Origin: an uncultured Oscillospiraceae bacterium
Lineage (GTDB): Bacteria; Bacillota; Clostridia; Oscillospirales; Acutalibacteraceae
Direction: 5' to 3'
Length of the DNA stretch: 37,036 bases
NCBI GenBank assembly: GCA_949293315.1
Contig: CASFCH010000019.1
Location: 1 to 37,036 of the forward strand
Made by a program: the position numbers and the translations under genes
Shown here: piece after piece, positions 7,098-15,615 of the stretch
Layout of the letters: each line of letters begins with the position of its first letter
Numbering within the stretch: position 1 is the first letter of the stretch
Notes under the pieces: model-generated
What the model saw: the letters and a program-made list of their open reading frames with translations, nothing else
What the model was told of the DNA's origin: nothing
Databases searched by the model: none

Positions 7098-8891
7098 TTA
7101 TTTATACAGGGGGCCGTAATTGGCGCACGCACGGTAGTCGGCCCCCTCTGCGTCCATACCAAAGGCGTTCCACGCGCTCGGCCGGAAGATCTCCTCCTCC
7201 GGCACGTTGTGCATGGCGACCGGGATACGCAGCATGGAGCACAGCGTGATCAGGTCCGCACCGATATGGCCGTAGCTGATTGCGCCGTGGTTCGCGCCCC
7301 AGTGGTTCATCACGTCATACGCCGTCTTGAAAGCGCCCTTACCGGTAGTGCGCGGCGCAAACCACGTGCAGGGCCAGGTGTAGTCGGTGCGCTTCCACAG
7401 CTTATCGCTGACTTCGGCCGGCAGCTTGACTGTCCAACCCTCGGCGATCTGGAGCATTGGGCCAAGTCCCTTGACCAGGTTCAGGCGGATCATGGTCACA
7501 GGCATCTCGGCCTCCGTCAGGAAGCGGGAGGAATATCCGCCGCCGCGGAAATAGCCCTGGTCGGCCGCATTCCACGTGGTGGCAGCCATGATGGCGTCCT
7601 GATCGGCCTGCGTGACGTTGTACCACTCCTTCATCACGGCGTTCCCGTCCGAATCGACCGCCTTACCGTTTGCATCCAGGCAGGCTGCGCCGGAGTTAAT
7701 CAGATGGATGAAGCCGCCTGCCTCTTTGGCCTTTCCCTCGAGTTCATAGCCGGTGACACGCTTGACGGCTTCCGGGCTCCAGTAGGTACGCACGTCGGCG
7801 AAGATCTGCGCCCGGTTGGTGAGCAGCTTCATGAACAGCATGCCCAGCCCGTTGAGCACGTCGTTCTCCGTGGCGAGCACATACGGCTCGCGCGCGCCGT
7901 TCCAGTCAAAGGAGGTGTTCAGCATGGCCTCCGCAAAATCCGCGTTCGGATAAAAGTCCGTCCACTGGCGCTGGCCCTGGAAGCCCGCGGCGATGGCATT
8001 GTGACCCACGCGCTCCTCCTCACAGCCCTCCGGCAGGTTCTTGTTGCCGTTCATCAGATCTTTGACGATGCACATCATCTTGACGACGAACTCCCAGTCC
8101 TTCTCCTTTTCCTCCGCACTCTTCTGCACGGACTCCGGGTTCTTGTCAAAACCGATGATGCACTTTTCCCTGGTCCAGGCGAGCGCCTTCTGGAACTCCG
8201 CCTCATCGTAGATGCCCTCCGTCATGCGGCGGATGATCTCGACCTCGTCCACGGACTCCACGCGCATGCCGAGGTATTCCTCGATAAACGCCGGATCGAT
8301 GATGGAGCCGCCGATGCCCATGCAGATGGAGCCGATCTGAAGATAGGACTTGCCGCGCATGGTGGCGACGGCTACGGCCGCGCGGCCAAAACGCAGGATC
8401 TTCTCCCGTACATCGGCCGGGATCTCGGTATCGTCCGCCTCGCAGACGTCGTGGCCGTAGATGCCGAACGCGGGCAGGCCCTTTTGCGCATGGGTGGCCA
8501 AGACGGACGCGAGATACACCGCGCCCGGGCGCTCCGTACCGTTAAAGCCCCAGACGGCCTTGATGGTCTTGGGGTCCATATCCATCGTCTCCGCGCCGTA
8601 GCACCAGCACGGGGTTACGGTCAGGGTGATGTCCACACCGGCCTTTTTAAACTGGTCGGCGCAGGCCGCCGCCTCCGCCACGCGGCCGATGGTGGTATCG
8701 GAGATGATCACCTTGACCGGTTCGCCGTTGGAATAGCGGATATTCTCCTCGAGCAGCTTGGCCGCGGCGCGCGCCATGTTCATGGTCTGCTCCTCGAGCG
8801 ACTCGCGCACCTTCATGTAACCGCGCCGCCCGTCGATCGTCGGCCGGATGCCGATCACCGGGTAATCCCCGATCAATCTGTTCTCTGCCAT
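7098..8891 (-). CDS. fucI: L-fucose isomerase
   Basis: 597 residues, the usual size. It converts L-fucose to L-fuculose using a manganese ion. The match to the E. coli enzyme as I recall it is very strong. The metal ligands are visible in [10 protein letters not shown] (Glu), FADVRTYW (Asp) and [19 protein letters not shown] (His), and the C-terminus [13 protein letters not shown] is the family signature. The start at 8891 ([14 protein letters not shown]) is preceded by GGGAGG; a frame extended to 8924 has no such support. It is the first gene of the fucose operon and diverges from the AraC-type regulator. Confidence 0.97.
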   Translation of the reverse strand: MAENRLIGDYPVIGIRPTIDGRRGYMKVRESLEEQTMNMARAAAKLLEENIRYSNGEPVKVIISDTTIGRVAEAAACADQFKKAGVDITLTVTPCWCYGAETMDMDPKTIKAVWGFNGTERPGAVYLASVLATHAQKGLPAFGIYGHDVCEADDTEIPADVREKILRFGRAAVAVATMRGKSYLQIGSICMGIGGSIIDPAFIEEYLGMRVESVDEVEIIRRMTEGIYDEAEFQKALAWTREKCIIGFDKNPESVQKSAEEKEKDWEFVVKMMCIVKDLMNGNKNLPEGCEEERVGHNAIAAGFQGQRQWTDFYPNADFAEAMLNTSFDWNGAREPYVLATENDVLNGLGMLFMKLLTNRAQIFADVRTYWSPEAVKRVTGYELEGKAKEAGGFIHLINSGAACLDANGKAVDSDGNAVMKEWYNVTQADQDAIMAATTWNAADQGYFRGGGYSSRFLTEAEMPVTMIRLNLVKGLGPMLQIAEGWTVKLPAEVSDKLWKRTDYTWPCTWFAPRTTGKGAFKTAYDVMNHWGANHGAISYGHIGADLITLCSMLRIPVAMHNVPEEEIFRPSAWNAFGMDAEGADYRACANYGPLYK

Positions 8892-9132
8892 GGTAAATTC
8901 CTCCCGTTTCTGTTTAATTCCCAAACCTTACAGGTCTCCACTTTCATTGTAGCCGCTGTGCGGAAATTTTTCTTGTCTGATCGTCAGTTTTAATAGTAAA
9001 ATAATCATTTTTTAAAAAGAATGGCACAATCTGCCCTTAATTTGAGTAAAAACTCTTTTCTTTTGCCGGAAGGCGTGGTACAATCGTTTTGGTAATTTAT
9101 TCATTTTTCAGGCGTGTTTCCGGAGGTGGCCC
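8892..9132. promoter_or_regulatory. Divergent promoter region between fucI and the araC-type gene
   Basis: The 241 bases hold a plus-strand extended -10 (TGGTACAAT, 9076-9084) for the regulator and a minus-strand TACAAT (8946-8951) for fucI. Neither has a good -35 box, as expected for promoters that need an AraC-type activator. The middle (8980-9060) is AT-rich and holds short dyads such as GAGT-AAAA-ACTC near 9043. No clear long direct repeat was found by eye. Confidence 0.55.
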
Positions 9133-10026
9133 ATGCGGTACAGCGATTATTTTGAGCGGAAGGCCCATGGTACGGTCGATTTCCCCTTTGCCTTTTACGA
9201 TGTGACGCCCCGGCACCCGCAGTACAATATGCCCCTGCACTGGCACAGCGAATACGAGATCATCCGCGTGATCTCCGGGCGGTTCGAACTGAGCATCAAC
9301 GGTCGTCCCCTCCCCCTGGAGGCCGGGGAATACGCCTTTATCGGCGGCGGCCTTCTGCACGGGGGAACCCCATTTGACTGCCGCTATCAGTGCATGGTGT
9401 TCCACATGGAATTTTTCACCCGGAACCTGCCGATCTGCCCGCCGGAGCTTGGCGCCATTCAGATGAACGAGCTGCTGCTGCCCGAACGACTGGCCGCGGG
9501 GGAGGAAAAGTTCACCCGCCCGCTGCGGGAAGCCTTTGAGGCGATGATGCGCACGGAGACAAGCGGCGCCGCCCGCCTGCTGGCCGTGGGGGACCTGTGC
9601 CGATTTTTCGCCCTGATGCTCGAGAGCGGCCGCTGCCGCCATCGCGCGGGGATCTCCCTGCAGGTGAAGAAAAAAATCACTCAGTATAAGACGATCCTCG
9701 CCTTCATTGAGGAGCACTATGCGGAGAAGATCACACTGGACGATCTGGCGGGATGCGTGTGCATGAATAAGAACTACTTCTGTAAATTCTTCTGTGATCT
9801 GACGCAGCGCTCACCCATGGAATACCTGAACTATTACCGGATCGAGACGGCCTGCGGGCAGCTTCTGCGTTCAGACAAGACCATCACGGAGGTCGCGCTC
9901 GACTGCGGATTCAGCGATGTGAGCTACTTTATCAAGGTCTTTAAAAAGTACAAGGGCGTCACGCCAAGCCAGTATGAGGAACAGGCCCTGCATGACGTTT
10001 TTTCCACAGAAAATTATAAAAAATGA
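9133..10026 (+). CDS. AraC-family transcriptional regulator with cupin sensor domain
   Basis: 297 residues. The N-terminal cupin sugar-binding domain (about 20-95) shows PLHWHSEYEIIRVISGRFEL and GEYAFIGGGLLHG. The C-terminal double helix-turn-helix (about 190-285) shows DDLAGCVCMNKNYFCKFF and ITEVALDCGFSDVSYFIKVFKKYKGVTPSQY. GGAGG lies ahead of the ATG. It probably senses a fucose pathway sugar or a released glycan and activates both the divergent fuc operon and its own operon with the two hydrolases. Only 18 bases separate it from the GH30 gene. The effector is inferred from position. Confidence 0.92.
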   Translation: MRYSDYFERKAHGTVDFPFAFYDVTPRHPQYNMPLHWHSEYEIIRVISGRFELSINGRPLPLEAGEYAFIGGGLLHGGTPFDCRYQCMVFHMEFFTRNLPICPPELGAIQMNELLLPERLAAGEEKFTRPLREAFEAMMRTETSGAARLLAVGDLCRFFALMLESGRCRHRAGISLQVKKKITQYKTILAFIEEHYAEKITLDDLAGCVCMNKNYFCKFFCDLTQRSPMEYLNYYRIETACGQLLRSDKTITEVALDCGFSDVSYFIKVFKKYKGVTPSQYEEQALHDVFSTENYKK

Positions 10027-10044
10027 GAAAGGAAGGAAAAGTAT

Positions 10045-11514
10045 ATGAACCCATTTGTAAAAGCCGGCGCCCTGCTCCTGTCCGGCGTCTTCCTGACGAC
10101 GGCGCTGACCGCCTGCACGGGGGAGGAGACCGGCCCCGCCACCCTGACCGTGGATCTGAACGACCGGCACCAGACGATGGAGGGCTTTGGCGCGAGCTCC
10201 GCCTGGTGGTCTCAGGAGATCGGCGGCTGGACAGAGATCGGCGCGTCCGGCAAGCAGGTGCGCGAGGAGATCATGGATCTCCTCTACTCCGAGGACGGCC
10301 TCGGCATGAACATCTACCGGTACAATCTGGGGGCCGGTACCGGCACCGGGGAGAAACCGGGCGTCTTCAGTGACAGTTGGCGCAGCGCGCAGAGCTTCAT
10401 TGACGACAACGGGAACATCGACTATTCGCTTGACGCAAACGCCGTGTGGTGCATGACCCGCGCCGTCGAGCTGGGGGCGGACAAGGTCTTCTTCTTCTCC
10501 AACAGCGCGCCGGACACCATGACCATCACCGGCATGCCGCACAGTGAGGAACAGCGGAAAAAGGTGACCAATCTGGCGCCGGAAAATTATCAGGCCTTTG
10601 CCGACTACGCGCTGGATGCCGTGGAGCACTTCCGGGCCGAGGGGATCCCGGTCATCGCGATCTCCCCGATCAACGAGCCGCAGTGGACGTGGCAGGGCGG
10701 CCAGGAGGGCTGCCACTATGAGCCGGATGAGATGGTCGCGCTGTACAAGGTGTTCTATCAGGAGATGCTCGACCGCGGCATGACCGATGAGGTGGAGCTG
10801 GATATGTTCGAATCCGGCCAGTTCGGCGGGATCATCAAATTCAGAAAATGGTTCAAGGCGCTCGCGGAGGACGAGACGCTTGGCCCGATCTTCCACACGC
10901 TGAGCGGTCACTCCTATAACAGCTCCTTTGCCGATAAGGAGAAAACCGCCAAATGGCTGAAGAAGAATTATCCCGATCTGAAGATCCGCTGCACGGAGTG
11001 GACGGAGATGACGGGCGGACGCGACCTCGGAATGGATTCCGCCGTCATCATGGCGGATACGATCTGCAGCGACCTGAAAATTCTGGACGCCATCTCCTGG
11101 ACATACTGGCTGGCCGTCTCCCGCTATGACTGGCGCGATGGGCTGCTGTATGTGGAGCCGAACGACCCGATCCCTCAGACCTATACGCTGACCAAGCGCT
11201 ACTACGGGTACGGCAACTTCACCAAGTTTGTCAAGGAGGGCGCCGTGCGCGTGGGGACCCAGATGCAGAATGAGGGCGAGCTCAACAGCATCGCCTTTGA
11301 ACACGACGGCAAGCTGACCATGATTCTGGTCAACAGCTCCGCGGAAAATGAGCGTCAGGTCTCCTTCAACATCGCCGGCGGCGATTATCAGACCATGACC
11401 ACGTGGCTGACGGATGATGAACACGATCTGGAGCAGACGGCACAGACCGCCTACAGCGCACAGAGCGCCGTCACGCTGCCCCCGCAGTCCGTGATGACGG
11501 TAGTTTTGGAGTAG
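10045..11514 (+). CDS. Glycoside hydrolase family 30 lipoprotein
   Basis: 489 residues. The N-terminus is a lipoprotein signal with lipobox LTAC (Cys24), so the enzyme should be anchored outside the membrane. The fold marks of GH30 are clear: MEGFGASSAWW near residue 45, the acid/base in SPINEPQWTW (Glu211), the nucleophile in CTEWTEM (Glu318) and a C-terminal beta-sandwich side domain (about 395-489). The family includes endo-beta-1,6-galactanases, beta-fucosidases, xylanases and glucosylceramidases; the substrate cannot be fixed by eye. GGAAGG precedes the ATG. The place in a fucose regulon suggests a fucosylated plant or mucin glycan. Confidence 0.88.
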   Translation: MNPFVKAGALLLSGVFLTTALTACTGEETGPATLTVDLNDRHQTMEGFGASSAWWSQEIGGWTEIGASGKQVREEIMDLLYSEDGLGMNIYRYNLGAGTGTGEKPGVFSDSWRSAQSFIDDNGNIDYSLDANAVWCMTRAVELGADKVFFFSNSAPDTMTITGMPHSEEQRKKVTNLAPENYQAFADYALDAVEHFRAEGIPVIAISPINEPQWTWQGGQEGCHYEPDEMVALYKVFYQEMLDRGMTDEVELDMFESGQFGGIIKFRKWFKALAEDETLGPIFHTLSGHSYNSSFADKEKTAKWLKKNYPDLKIRCTEWTEMTGGRDLGMDSAVIMADTICSDLKILDAISWTYWLAVSRYDWRDGLLYVEPNDPIPQTYTLTKRYYGYGNFTKFVKEGAVRVGTQMQNEGELNSIAFEHDGKLTMILVNSSAENERQVSFNIAGGDYQTMTTWLTDDEHDLEQTAQTAYSAQSAVTLPPQSVMTVVLE

Positions 11515-11523
11515 TGGAGCGCA

Positions 11524-13695
11524 ATGGGAAAAATTACGTTTCCAAACGGAGACTTACACACGCTCGATGACCTCGGTGCATGGATCAGCGGGCAGACGGA
11601 TGAGACCGCCGTGGAAATTCAGTCAGGCGTCTATTACGGCACCTTACACCTGGAGGGGCTTGAATGCCCCTCCCTCCTTTTGTCCGCGCCTGAGGGGGCC
11701 GTTTTTACCGGATGCCGGGAATTCAGCGCCAATTTTGCGCCCTGCGGCAGCGGGCTCCTCGCGGCGAACATCGGCACGGGGCTGCGTCCGGAGCGGCTGT
11801 TCATCGACGGGGAAATAAAAATCCTTGCCCGTTACCCCAAGTATGACCCCGCCGCACCGCTCGGAGGGATCACGGACTACGCCGATATCTGCCGCCGGAT
11901 CCGGGAAGAAAAAGACCTTGCCGGCGCCTACCTGCACGCCCTGCACGAGCACGAGTGGGGCTCCAACGATTACCGGATCACCGGGCGGCGCGGAGATGAG
12001 CCCGCGCTGGAATGGGTCGGCAACAACAACCGCGGCTGCGCCTTCAAAAAGGACTGCGTCTATATTGAAAATCTCCCCTCCCTGCTCACCGATGCGGATG
12101 AATGGTACTACGACCGGAAGAAAGGCATCCTCTATGTCTCACAGGAGGCCCTCTCCCCCGGCAGGCACGATATCGGGATCCCTGACCGGCTCTGTCTGCT
12201 CTCCCTCCACGACTGTATGAACACGCAAATAACCGTACAGGGGATTTACTTTACAGATACGGACCGCAGCACCTTTAAATCGCCGTGGGAACGATACCTG
12301 CGCAGCGACTGGGCCTTCAACCGCGCCAGTACCATCGCGATATCCGGCAGCAGCGATATCCGGCTGACCGACTGCCGATTTGAAAATCTCGGCTCCAATG
12401 CCCTTGGCATCTTCGGTGAGTGTAAAGGTATTTCGGTTGACAGTTGTGATTTTCGCGACTGCCTGACAAACGGCATCCTGATCCTCGGCGATCCGGACAG
12501 CACCTACTGCACCTCCTCCTGGGAGGGATCCCGTCACCGCACGCAGATGGAATCCCCCGAACAGACGGGGCCGTCCAGCGAACATTATCCGCGTGATATC
12601 CATATTGCCGGCTGCCATTTTTATAATCTGGGCACAGAGGATAAACAGTCCGCCGGGGTGTGTATCAGCCTGGCACTGCGTGTGACAGTCGATCGCTGCA
12701 CGCTGCACCATCTGCCGCGTGCAGCGATCAATATCTGCGAGAACGCCTTTGGTGGGCACACGGTCAGCAACTGCGATCTGTTCGACTGCGTGCGGGAGAC
12801 GGGCGACCACGGCCCGTTCAACAGCTGGGGCCGTGACCGCTTCTGGACATTGCGGGACGCGGACGACCGCACCGGAAAATTCGGCCTGCAAAAAAAGCCA
12901 TATGTGCTGGCCGACATGCTCGAGCCCAACACGCTCCGCCACAATCGCGTCGTGGGCAGCCGGGGCTTTGGGATCGATCTGGACGACGGCTCCAGCAACT
13001 ACACCATCGAGGACAACCTGTGCATCGGCGTGGGAATCAAACTGCGGGAGGGCTTTTACCGCACCGTGCGCAACAACGTATTGATCGGCGCACCGCTGGA
13101 CCTGCACGCCACCTTCGCCGGCAATGATGACGTCATCACGCAGAATATCGTCTGTAATCCGGTGCCGGTGCGTCCCATCCTGCTCAACCGCGGCTGCACC
13201 ACCCGGGTGGAGGAAAACATCTTCCTAAACGCCTCGGCTAAAATCCGGAAACAAAAACTTTTGCGCGGGAGAAATAATGCCTGGGATACCGCAGAAGCTC
13301 AAAGCCTGCTCGGGCGTTTGGACCGCTACCCCGGATTCGTTCCCTTTTCCTTAGAATTTGGCTGCCCCGGTGCGCCTCAGCCCAATTTTGACAAGCTCCC
13401 CCTTCAGACCACAGACAGGCCCCGCCAGATCCGAAACCGGTTTGGAAAATTTTCCGCCGTAGATGAACAGATTCGATCTTACACTGGTGCACCTGGTACG
13501 GACGGCCTGTACGTGGTGCGCGTCGGCCTCTTTTCCCCGCTGCGGCGGTACGGCGTGCGGCCTGGGGATATCCTGCTTGAAGTGGACGGTGCTCCCGTCC
13601 GGGGAACGGATTTCACTTTTTCAAATCTCCCCGGGCGCGGCCATCGGATCACGGCCTTTCGCAAGAATCAGACGATCGCCCTAAAGCGCCGCTGA
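11524..13695 (+). CDS. Right-handed beta-helix protein, GH141-like (possible alpha-L-fucosidase), with C-terminal PDZ-like domain
   Basis: 723 residues and no signal peptide, so it should be cytoplasmic. The N-terminal part (LDDLGAWISGQTDETAVEIQSGVYYGTLHL) and the many short repeats over about 220-600 (ITVQGIYFTDTD, IRLTDCRFENLGSNALGIFG, ISVDSCDFRDCLTNGILILG) are the parallel beta-helix rungs. WYYDRKKGILYVS (near 195) and GPFNSWGRDRFW (430-441) resemble what I recall of GH141 and related helix enzymes; GH141 contains alpha-L-fucosidase and xylanase activities. The last 70 residues (GVRPGDILLEVDGAPV) read as a PDZ fold, unusual in this setting. It starts 9 bases after the GH30 gene. The enzyme class is inferred from partial motifs plus the fucose context. 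Confidence 0.65.
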   Translation: MGKITFPNGDLHTLDDLGAWISGQTDETAVEIQSGVYYGTLHLEGLECPSLLLSAPEGAVFTGCREFSANFAPCGSGLLAANIGTGLRPERLFIDGEIKILARYPKYDPAAPLGGITDYADICRRIREEKDLAGAYLHALHEHEWGSNDYRITGRRGDEPALEWVGNNNRGCAFKKDCVYIENLPSLLTDADEWYYDRKKGILYVSQEALSPGRHDIGIPDRLCLLSLHDCMNTQITVQGIYFTDTDRSTFKSPWERYLRSDWAFNRASTIAISGSSDIRLTDCRFENLGSNALGIFGECKGISVDSCDFRDCLTNGILILGDPDSTYCTSSWEGSRHRTQMESPEQTGPSSEHYPRDIHIAGCHFYNLGTEDKQSAGVCISLALRVTVDRCTLHHLPRAAINICENAFGGHTVSNCDLFDCVRETGDHGPFNSWGRDRFWTLRDADDRTGKFGLQKKPYVLADMLEPNTLRHNRVVGSRGFGIDLDDGSSNYTIEDNLCIGVGIKLREGFYRTVRNNVLIGAPLDLHATFAGNDDVITQNIVCNPVPVRPILLNRGCTTRVEENIFLNASAKIRKQKLLRGRNNAWDTAEAQSLLGRLDRYPGFVPFSLEFGCPGAPQPNFDKLPLQTTDRPRQIRNRFGKFSAVDEQIRSYTGAPGTDGLYVVRVGLFSPLRRYGVRPGDILLEVDGAPVRGTDFTFSNLPGRGHRITAFRKNQTIALKRR

Positions 13696-13702
13696 TTTTC
13701 CG

Positions 13703-13744
13703 ATCCCCCTGCGGAAAGAACTTTCATCCCAGGGGGGATTTTTG
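13703..13744 (+). terminator. Intrinsic terminator of the araC-GH30-helix operon
   Basis: ATCCCCCT (13703-13710) pairs with AGGGGGGAT (13731-13739) and is followed by TTTTTGA, eight bases after the stop codon. Confidence 0.75.
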
Positions 13745-13824
13745 AATGTACAGGCCACCCTTTCACTACAAAACTGCAGTTATTTTTACCCGATCATGAA
13801 TCTATTTGCGAAATAGCAAAAAAT

Positions 13825-13842
13825 CTTGAAATAAATTTCAAG
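13825..13842. promoter_or_regulatory. Operator of the sialic acid operon (18-bp inverted repeat)
   Basis: CTTGAAAT and ATTTCAAG are exact reverse complements around AA. TGAAAT-type dyads are typical for RpiR-family regulators, and such a regulator is the last gene of this operon. The dyad covers the -35 box, so binding would repress. Confidence 0.65.
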
Positions 13843-13854
13843 AGCGCATATACT
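13826..13854 (+). promoter_or_regulatory. Promoter of the sialic acid operon
   Basis: TTGAAA (13826-13831) and TATACT (13849-13854) are 17 bases apart. The predicted start near 13861 excludes the frame beginning at 13859 and supports the nanE ATG at 13892. Confidence 0.75.
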
Positions 13855-13891
13855 ATCATTGGTACAACAAATAATGAGAAGGAGAACAAGC

Positions 13892-14587
13892 ATGGATATC
13901 TTTGAAAATACCATCCGGGGACATCTGATTGTCTCCTGCCAGGCGCTGCCGGACGAGCCGCTCCACTCCTCTTTTATTATGGGGAGAATGGCGCGTGCGG
14001 CGGCCGAAGGCGGAGCGCGCGGGATCCGCGCAAACACCTGTGAGGACATTGCGGAGATCAAAAAAAATGTGGACCTCCCGGTGATCGGGATCATTAAGCG
14101 CGACTATCCGGGCAATACCGTCTATATCACCCCCACCATGAAAGAGATCGACGAACTGATGGCCGTCCGGCCGGAGATTATCGCCCTCGACGCGACGGGG
14201 GCCGTCCGCCCGGACGGGAAGACGCTCGATGAATTTTATCAGGATATCCGGGCGAAATATCCCGGCCAGCCCCTCATGGCGGACTGCTCCACCGTTCAGG
14301 AGGCGCTGCACGCCGACGCGCTGGGGTTTGACTTTATCGGCACCACCCTGGTCGGATACACCGATCAAAGCCGCGGGGACCGGATTGAAAAAGACGACTT
14401 TGCCATCATCCGCGCCATTCTCGAGCAGGCACATCACCCCGTCATCGCCGAGGGGAATATCAACACCCCCGCCAAGGCGCGCCGCGTGATCGAGCTGGGC
14501 TGCTACAGCGTGGTAGTCGGGTCCATCATCACCCGCCCGCAGGTCATCACACGGACCTTCACACAGGAAATGGAAAAGATCGGCTGA
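13892..14587 (+). CDS. nanE: N-acetylmannosamine-6-phosphate 2-epimerase
   Basis: 231 residues, a TIM-barrel epimerase that converts ManNAc-6-phosphate to GlcNAc-6-phosphate. The family motifs are present: GHLIVSCQALPDEPL at the N-terminus, the catalytic lysine in GIIKRDY (Lys69), ALDAT (near 100), ADCST (near 131) and the catalytic glutamate in IAEGNINTP (Glu187). The ATG at 13892 has AGAAGGAG seven bases ahead and lies downstream of the predicted transcription start. It is the first gene of the operon; nagA and nagB, needed afterwards, are not in the window. Confidence 0.95.
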   Translation: MDIFENTIRGHLIVSCQALPDEPLHSSFIMGRMARAAAEGGARGIRANTCEDIAEIKKNVDLPVIGIIKRDYPGNTVYITPTMKEIDELMAVRPEIIALDATGAVRPDGKTLDEFYQDIRAKYPGQPLMADCSTVQEALHADALGFDFIGTTLVGYTDQSRGDRIEKDDFAIIRAILEQAHHPVIAEGNINTPAKARRVIELGCYSVVVGSIITRPQVITRTFTQEMEKIG

Positions 14588-14617
14588 ATGCCGCTATGAG
14601 ATGAGGAGGAATTCTCT

Positions 14618-15544
14618 ATGAAAGATTTGGCAAAATACAGGGGGATCATTCCCGCATTTTACGCATGCTATGACGATCAGGGGAACGTCAGCCCGGAACG
14701 GGTGCGTGCCCTGACGCAGTATTTTATCGACAAGGGCGTCAAAGGCGTCTATGTCAACGGATCCTCCGGCGAGTGCATCTATCAGGGCGTGGAAGAGCGC
14801 AAGATCATCATTGAAAACGTGATGGCCATCGCCAAGGGGAAGCTCACCGTGATCGACCATGTGGCCTGCAACAATACGCGCGACAGCGTCGAGCTCGCCC
14901 GCCACGCCCAGAGCGTGGGCGTGGACGCGATCGCCTCCATCCCGCCGATCTATTTCCGCCTGCCGGAGTACTCCATTGCCGCGTACTGGAACGCGATCAG
15001 TCAGGCCGCTCCGGATACGGACTTTATCATCTACAACATCCCGCAGCTCGCGGGGACGGCGCTGACGATGAGCCTGTTTGCCGAGATGATGAAGAACCCG
15101 AATGTGGTCGGCGTCAAGAATTCCTCCATGCCCACGCAGGATATCCAGATGTTCAAGGCCGCCGGCATGGCCGCCAAGGGCGATTTCATCGTGTTCAACG
15201 GACCGGATGAGCAGTTCGTGGCGGGCCGTGCCATCGGGGCGGACGGCGGGATCGGAGGCACCTATGCCGTGATGCCGGAGCTGTTCCTGCGGCTCAATGA
15301 GCTGATCGCCGCCGGCGCGCGCGAAAAGGCCGCCGCACTGCAATATGATATCAATGAGATCATTTATAAAATGTGCTCCGGCAGGGCCAACATGTACGCC
15401 GTGGCCAAGGAGATGCTGCGCATCAACGCAGGACTCGATATCGGCGGCGTCCGCGCTCCGCTGGAAAATCTGCGTGCGGACGATATCGCCATTGCCCGGG
15501 AGGCCGCAGCCATGGTCTGCGCCGCCAAAGAAAAGCACATGTAA
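14618..15544 (+). CDS. nanA: N-acetylneuraminate lyase (DHDPS-like aldolase family)
   Basis: 308 residues. It splits sialic acid into N-acetylmannosamine and pyruvate through a Schiff base. GSSGE (48-52) binds the carboxylate, Tyr139 in YNIP is the proton relay, and Lys167 in VGVKNSS forms the Schiff base. Dihydrodipicolinate synthase belongs to the same family, but YNIPQLAGTALT is wording typical of NanA and the operon fits. GAGGAGG precedes the ATG; nanE ends 30 bases upstream. Confidence 0.93.
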   Translation: MKDLAKYRGIIPAFYACYDDQGNVSPERVRALTQYFIDKGVKGVYVNGSSGECIYQGVEERKIIIENVMAIAKGKLTVIDHVACNNTRDSVELARHAQSVGVDAIASIPPIYFRLPEYSIAAYWNAISQAAPDTDFIIYNIPQLAGTALTMSLFAEMMKNPNVVGVKNSSMPTQDIQMFKAAGMAAKGDFIVFNGPDEQFVAGRAIGADGGIGGTYAVMPELFLRLNELIAAGAREKAAALQYDINEIIYKMCSGRANMYAVAKEMLRINAGLDIGGVRAPLENLRADDIAIAREAAAMVCAAKEKHM

Positions 15545-15576
15545 TTCCCTTTCAGCAGAGCCGGCACGTCCCCGCG

Positions 15577-15610
15577 GCGTCTCCTACATAATCCGTTAAA
15601 AAGGAGACGC
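15577..15610 (+). promoter_or_regulatory. RNA hairpin hiding the nanT ribosome site
   Basis: GCGTCTCCT (15577-15585) and AGGAGACGC (15602-15610) form a perfect 9-bp stem with a 16-base AU-rich loop. The AGGAG Shine-Dalgarno of nanT, nine bases before its ATG, lies within the 3' arm. Folding would lower nanT translation; the hairpin could also be a processing site between nanEA and nanT. Confidence 0.6.
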
Positions 15611-15615
15611 TGCCC

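Noticed and set aside
7209-8993. 594-codon open frame on the plus strand opposite fucI
   Set aside because: It is antisense to a near-certain isomerase gene, has no ribosome site, and its translation is rich in His, Arg, Gly and Ala, as expected for the complement of GC-rich coding DNA.
9871-11424. 517-codon open frame on the minus strand opposite the GH30 gene
   Set aside because: The plus-strand gene has a lipobox and both GH30 glutamates; the antisense frame has no recognisable motif.
14618-15544. Reading nanA as dihydrodipicolinate synthase (dapA)
   Set aside because: The family is shared, but the YNIP-QLAG wording and the neighbours nanE, nanT and nanK favour the lyase.
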